Source: Hygrophila difformis (taxonomy: Eukaryota; Streptophyta; Magnoliopsida; Lamiales; Acanthaceae). Taken from it: 64,000 nucleotides of DNA. Position 1 is the first letter of the stretch, and the number at the start of each line of letters is the position of its first letter. Shown here one piece after another: positions 59,051 through 64,000 of the stretch. The stretch is taken from NCBI GenBank assembly GCA_030278955.1, contig JAOANR010000004.1, forward strand, positions 1,860,001 through 1,924,000, read 5' to 3'. Position numbers and translations under genes: made by a program. The notes below the pieces were generated by a model. It was not told the DNA's origin. It made no database searches and saw only the letters and a program-made list of their open reading frames with translations.

Positions 59051-62000
59051 TTAGGCCAAGTAGCAAAGCCCAAGGTCTCGCCTGAGGGCTTCAAAACGAT
59101 CAGTGCTCAATGTCTTAGTAAAAATATCTGCATGTTGTTGTTCAGTCCCAACGTGTGAAATGGACACAATACCATCCTCCACAAGCTCACGAATGAAGTG
59201 GTGTCGGATATCTATGTGCTTTGACCGGCTATGCTGACCAGGATTTTTGGCAAGATTAATTGCACTTGTGTTGTCACACAGCAATATCAGTTCTTTGTGC
59301 TCGATCCCATAGTCTTTCAGCATTTGCTTCATCCACAGAAGTTGTGCACAGCAACTACCAGCAGCAATGTACTCTGCCTCTGCAGTGGATAGTGAAATGG
59401 AGCTCTGTTTTTTGCTGTACCAACTCACTAAGTTTGCACCAACGTAGAAACACCCTCCAGTGTGCTTTTCCTATCATCCGAGCACCCAGCCCAGTCAGCA
59501 TCACTATAACCAGTCAGCTGCAGGCTTGAGTCCTTGGAGTACCATATGCCTAGCTCAGTTGTACCAGCCACATAGCGTATGATTCTCTTAGCAGCATGGA
59601 GATGAGACTCTTTAGGATCTGCCTGGTATCTAGCACATGCCCCTACAGCAAAGCTAATATCTGGCCTGCTAGCTGCAAGATAAAGCAAACTACCAATAAT
59701 GCTTCTATATAATTTACAGTCCACTGATTTACCAAGAGGGTCTTTGTTCATCTTGTCACTTGTCCCAATAGGGGTTCGAACTGGCTTGCTGGACTCCAGC
59801 CCAAATTTTTTGACAAGATTTTTTGCATATTTTGCTTGATTCAGAAATATACCCTCCTTTCTTTGAGATACCTGCAGACCTAAGAAATAAGTTAGTTCAC
59901 CAACAAGACTAATTTCAAATTCCTTACTCATGATGTGGATGAATTCATCATTCAGAACTTGAGAAGTTGAGCCAAATACTATGTCATCAACATAGATTTG
60001 GGCAATCAGGAATCCTTTTCCTTCTTCTTTGATGAAGAGTGTCTTATCAGCATTCCCTCGCACATAACCTTTCTCCAGAAGGTAAGAGGACAGTCTCTCA
60101 TACCAAGCTCTTGGAGCTTGCTTTAACCCATAAAGGGCCTTGTTCAGCTTGTAGACATGGTTAGGACAATGAGGGTCTTCAAATCCCTTGGGTTGCTCCA
60201 CATAGACCTCTTCCTTGAACCATCCATTGAGAAATACACTCTTCACATCCATTTGGTATAGTTTGAATTCAAAGGAACAGGCAATGGCAATCAACAACCT
60301 CACAGCTTCAAGTCTTGCAACAGGGGCAAATGTTTCACTGAAATCAACACCTTCAACTTGAGTATATCCCTATGCAACAAGTCTGGCTTTGTTCCTTGTA
60401 ATGTTACCATTCTCATCTGACTTGTTCTTGAAGATCCACTTGGTTCCTATCACATTGACATTGTCTGGTCACTCCACCAATGTCCACACCTCATTTCTAG
60501 AAAATTGTTATAGCTCTTTTTGCATGGCTGAGATCCATTGTTCATCACCAAGAGCCTCTTCAACCTTGCTTGGCTCTATCCTGGAAGTGAAACAGTGTAA
60601 CCCTGCAAGTTCCTTGTAATCAATTTTCTTCTTCATCCTGGTTCTCCTTCCTTTGTTTAGGTCTCCTATCAGATCATCTTCATCATGGTTCCTGTGCACC
60701 TTTCTGATGGGAGTAGAGGGAGCTGGATTGATCTCATCATCGTTGGTATGATCAGGAGCCTTCTCATTGCTGTCAGTAGGTGACTGTTCTGAGTTGATCA
60801 TATTGACATCTTCACCCTTCTCAGCATCTAGAGGACAATGAATTTTGCTAGGTTTGTCATCAATGGTGACATTAGCTGATTCCACCACCTTTCTGGATTT
60901 TGGAAGATATACTCTGTAAGCCTTGCTTGTGGATGAGTATCCCACAAATATTCCTTTTTCACTCTTCTCTTGAAACTTTCCAAGGTGCTCCCTGTCATTG
61001 AGAACAAAACAAGTGCTACCAAAAATATGGAAATAAGAGATAGTAGTCTTTTTACCTTTCCACAGTTCATAGGGAGTCTTGAGAGACTTTGATCTCATAT
61101 GAACACGGTTTGAAACGTAGCATGCTGTATGAACAGCTCCAGCCCACAGAAATTGAGGTGCATCCTTTGAGTTCAGCATCACTCTAGCCATTTCTTGAAT
61201 AGTACGATTCTTCTTTTCAACCACTCCATTTTGTTGTGGTATTCTAGGGGCTGAGAATTCATGCTTGATTCCAAATTCACTGCAAAACTCCTCAAAAGCA
61301 TGGCTTTCAAATTCACCTCCATGATCACTTCTGATCCTCTTGATTTTGCATTCTTTTTCTGTGATCAATTGTTGGCTTAATTTGATGAAGGCCTTAAGTG
61401 CCTCACTCTTTTCCCTGAGAAAAGAAACCCAAGTATATCGAGAATAATCATCAACACATACCAAAACATATTGCTTACCACCAAGACTTTTGACATCAGT
61501 AGGACCAAAGAGATCCATGTGAATGAGTTCAAGACATCGGACTAAACCAGATTGCTCAATGGACTTGTGTGGTGTTCTGTGCTGCTTATTCTTCATGCAG
61601 TCATTGCACATGCCAACATCATCTCTCCTCAAGGTTGGCAAGCCTTTGACTGAACCTGTTCTACTCAATTTGATTAAGTCTTTGAAGTTCAAATGACCCA
61701 ACCTTTCATGCCACAGATGAGTTTGAGCAGAACCTGCACCTTCAACAAACAAGCATGACTGTGAAAGCATATAGCAATCATTTTTAGATCTATAACCTTT
61801 GAAAATGCATTCTCGTTTGGAGTTGAGCACTTCACAGCATTCATCATCAAAGAGCACTTTGAGTTTGTTGTCACAAAGGTGACTGATACTTATCAGATTG
61901 GCACAGAGACCATCAACATGGTATAATGTCTTGAGAGCGGGAAACCCTTCCTCAGCTATAGAGCCTAGGCCAATGACTTTTCCCTTCTTGCCATCACCAA

Positions 62001-62586
62001 AAACAACATGACCACCATCAATCTCTTGGTAGTTAGATAAGAGTTCTTTACTCCCAGTCATGTGTCTTGAGCATCCACTGTCAAAATACCAACACGACTT
62101 TTTCCCTGACATTGAAGTGGTGTGAAAGGCCACATTGCAAATCATTTTCCATTTGGCCCTCCACTCTCTTCTAGAAATAGATTTCTTTAAATCTTCATTT
62201 GGCCAGATCATTGGTCTACCAGACATAGCATCTCGAGCAAGTAATCGACATGATTTGGTCCTGTGACCATAGATCCTGCAGTAGTCACATTCCAAGGGTT
62301 TAGCTCCAGAGCCTTGCTTCTTGATCTTCTTTCTTTTAGGGACTTTGCTGGTGCTGGCTTCTTCCTCTGAGTTCTCAGAAGAACCACATCCTTCCTTGAT
62401 AAAGACTCTTTGTGAGGAGGAACTGCAGCCCTTTATATAGCCAATTCCTCTTCTGTCTCCATGAGCTTTAGAGGATGCAAGGATTTCTTCAAGAACATCC
62501 TTTCCCTTGTTCAACCTGCTAGTCAGCTCCTCTGACTTGGAGACTTTGGCAGAGAGTTCTTGAACTTGATTGGTCAACTCAGTCAC
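59051..62586 (-). pseudogene. copia element 2 pol (PR-INT-RT-RNase H), stops and a frameshift
   Basis: The coiled coil and zinc knuckle (CDYCRIYGHRTKSC) and protease (WYFDSGCSRHMTG) precede the HHCC and integrase (HMDLFGPTD, IRSDHGGEF, PQQNGVVEKKN) in the frame 62586-60508. Stops follow at 60508 (TAA), 60469 (TGA) and 60370 (TAG) between integrase and reverse transcriptase. RT continues in the same frame (YQMDVKSVFLNG, YVDDIVFGS) to about 59460. There one base appears lost and RNase H reads in another frame (59428-59051, SWYSKKQSSISLSTAEAEY, ends LGLCYLA). Typical Ty1/copia order. Confidence 0.92.
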
Positions 62587-62606
62587 TTGTTGTTGGAGAT
62601 CATCCT

Positions 62607-64000
62607 TTAGACTGGTGAGACTGTGACTTGATCAACAAGAGCTCCATTGACAGTGGGGAGGTTGTGAACCTGCTCAGACAGCCCAATCACCTCTTGTTGG
62701 AAGTTGTCCCTTTCACCACTAAGATGCTCCACTTGCTCAGTGAGCTCCCTTTTGGCAGTCATGAGTTCATCAACCTGGACAGAAAGTTCATCAACTCTCA
62801 CAGATAGATCTCTGTTCATGGGTTGAAGTAGAGCAGTCAGGTACTCCAGTTCATCTCGCCTAACTTCAGTTCTGTGAAGTTCCTCTCTTTGAGAGTAGTA
62901 CTCACATCTGAACTGTTCATGCTTGTCACATAAATCCTTGTGTTCCTTCCTCAGCTCTGCAAGATCAACACTCACAGCTAACAGGTCTGATTCAACCAGG
63001 TCCAGCTTTAGAGAGGTTTCATCATATAGTCTGCTAAGTGCTTCAACACTTTGACTCTCATTCCTATTATAAGAAGTAGAAGCCTCATCAGTAATAAACG
63101 TATTGACTTGAGCAGGAGTATTACCTTCATCGTGTTCAGTCTCAGAGTCTGAATCCCATGATCCAACAAAGGCAACCCCATCTTCTTCTTCATCATTGCT
63201 GGATTCAGGGGTATCATCATCATCACTGAAGGTGGCACAGTATGTCTTCTTGACATCAGAGGACTTGTTTCTGAGATTGGCACAATCAGCTCGAACATGT
63301 CCAAATCCTTTGCATTCAAAACACTGAGGACCCTTGGAATCTGAGGATTCCTTGGATAATTTCTTAACAGGCCTATCAGATGTCCTCTTCTCAGGTCTCC
63401 TGCTTGAGGAGCCCTCTCCCTTCCTGTTACCAAATTGTTTGGCTTTCTTATCTCTGAGAAAGCGTGCTAACTTCTTGGTCAATAACACCAGATCCTCCTC
63501 ATCAAGATCATCATCTTCATCAACATGAACAGAACTAGTTTCTTTGGGGGGAACCAATTGGGACTTGGTCTCCACCTTGAAGGCAGTTGATTTCCCTTTG
63601 AAGTTCTTGCAGTGAGTCATCTCTCATGATTGTAAGATTCCCATAAGTTCATCAACACTCATGGTTTCAAAGTTGGCCTGAAGCTCTAGGGCAGCAATTT
63701 TGGGGTAGAACCTCTCAGGGAGTGTACCTACAATCTTAGATACTATCTCCTCAGTGGAGTAGGTTTTACCAAGTTGTTGAGCTTGGTTGGTTAGAGTACG
63801 AATTCTACTAAAAAAGCTATTTACAGACTCATGCTCATCCATAATAATTTTATGAAATTCAGCATCAAGAGAGATGGGTTTAGATTTCCTTACAGAGGTG
63901 GTTCCCTCATAGGAGTTTACCAGTATGTTCCAAGCTTCAAATGCTGTGGTACAGTTTGAGATGATGAAGTATTGGTCGTCTGCTACAGCACTGAAGAGAG
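62607..64000 (-). pseudogene. copia element 2 gag (partial)
   Basis: Enters from the right edge. A TGA at 63624-63626 replaces the Trp codon found at the matching place in element 1 (QSW). The frame then reads through a zinc knuckle (CFECKGFGHVRADC) and a long Glu/Leu-rich coiled coil to 62607. One base is out of register near 62610-62640, and homology continues in the frame of the following pol ORF. The start codon is outside the window. Confidence 0.88.

Larger units (their letters stand above)
54825..64000 (-). mobile_element. Second Sirevirus-like Ty1/copia element (runs off right edge)
   Basis: Minus strand. From right to left: gag (from beyond 64000), pol, the extra ORF, polypurine tract and the 3' LTR (55796 to 54825). 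LTR, pol and extra ORF are clearly related to the element at 5585-15315, but the two are diverged. Several stops and at least two frameshifts interrupt the genes, so this copy is not autonomous. The 5' LTR and second target duplication are outside the window. Confidence 0.92.

Overview
The window is nuclear DNA from a flowering plant, probably a eudicot. The evidence is a LOB-domain (LBD) gene with a plant-type intron, Ty1/copia and Ty3/gypsy LTR retrotransposons of plant lineages, a plant-type Helitron, a tRNA-derived SINE and several MITE-like elements. There is no bacterial gene organisation. Species cannot be fixed from sequence alone. Most of the window is mobile DNA, partly nested, and the sequence between elements is AT-rich.

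Layout. (1) 1-2557: 5' part of a Ty3/gypsy element on the minus strand (gag, PBS, LTR). (2) 2558-5584: one host gene, a two-exon LBD transcription factor (minus, 3364-4966), with a SINE in its intron and a Stowaway-like MITE upstream. (3) 5585-15315: a complete but decayed Sirevirus-like Ty1/copia element (plus) with matching LTRs, TAATT target-site duplication (TSD), gag, pol and an extra 3' ORF. (4) 15659-16570: a MULE-like inverted-repeat element with an internal minisatellite, then a foldback sequence. (5) 17320 to at least 27560: a Helitron on the minus strand. It has a 3' hairpin and CTAG end, a captured F-box fragment, an apparently intact 8-exon Rep-helicase (1547 aa) and an apparently intact 8-exon RPA-like gene (495 aa). 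Its 5' end was not found. (6) 28-54 kb: an AT-rich cluster of two unusual gene families. Four F-box genes are all on the minus strand, with two more F-box pseudogene fragments (one inside the Helitron end). Four copies of an unrecognised orphan family (about 140-180 aa) are also present, and an RPA fragment lies among them. (7) 32914-43053: a very young Tekay/Del-type chromovirus inserted inside the first coding exon of one F-box gene. (8) 54825-64000: a second Sirevirus-like element (minus), running off the right edge, with the same kind of extra ORF.

How the parts relate. Rep-helicase and RPA would together make an autonomous rolling-circle Helitron. Two facts hint that the F-box and orphan families have been amplified with, or carried by, Helitrons: an F-box fragment lies between the helicase stop codon and the Helitron 3' hairpin, and a broken RPA copy sits inside the F-box/orphan cluster. 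That link is an inference. The exon models of RepHel, RPA, the F-box genes and the orphan genes were assembled by hand. Every joined model keeps frame, which is the main internal support for them.
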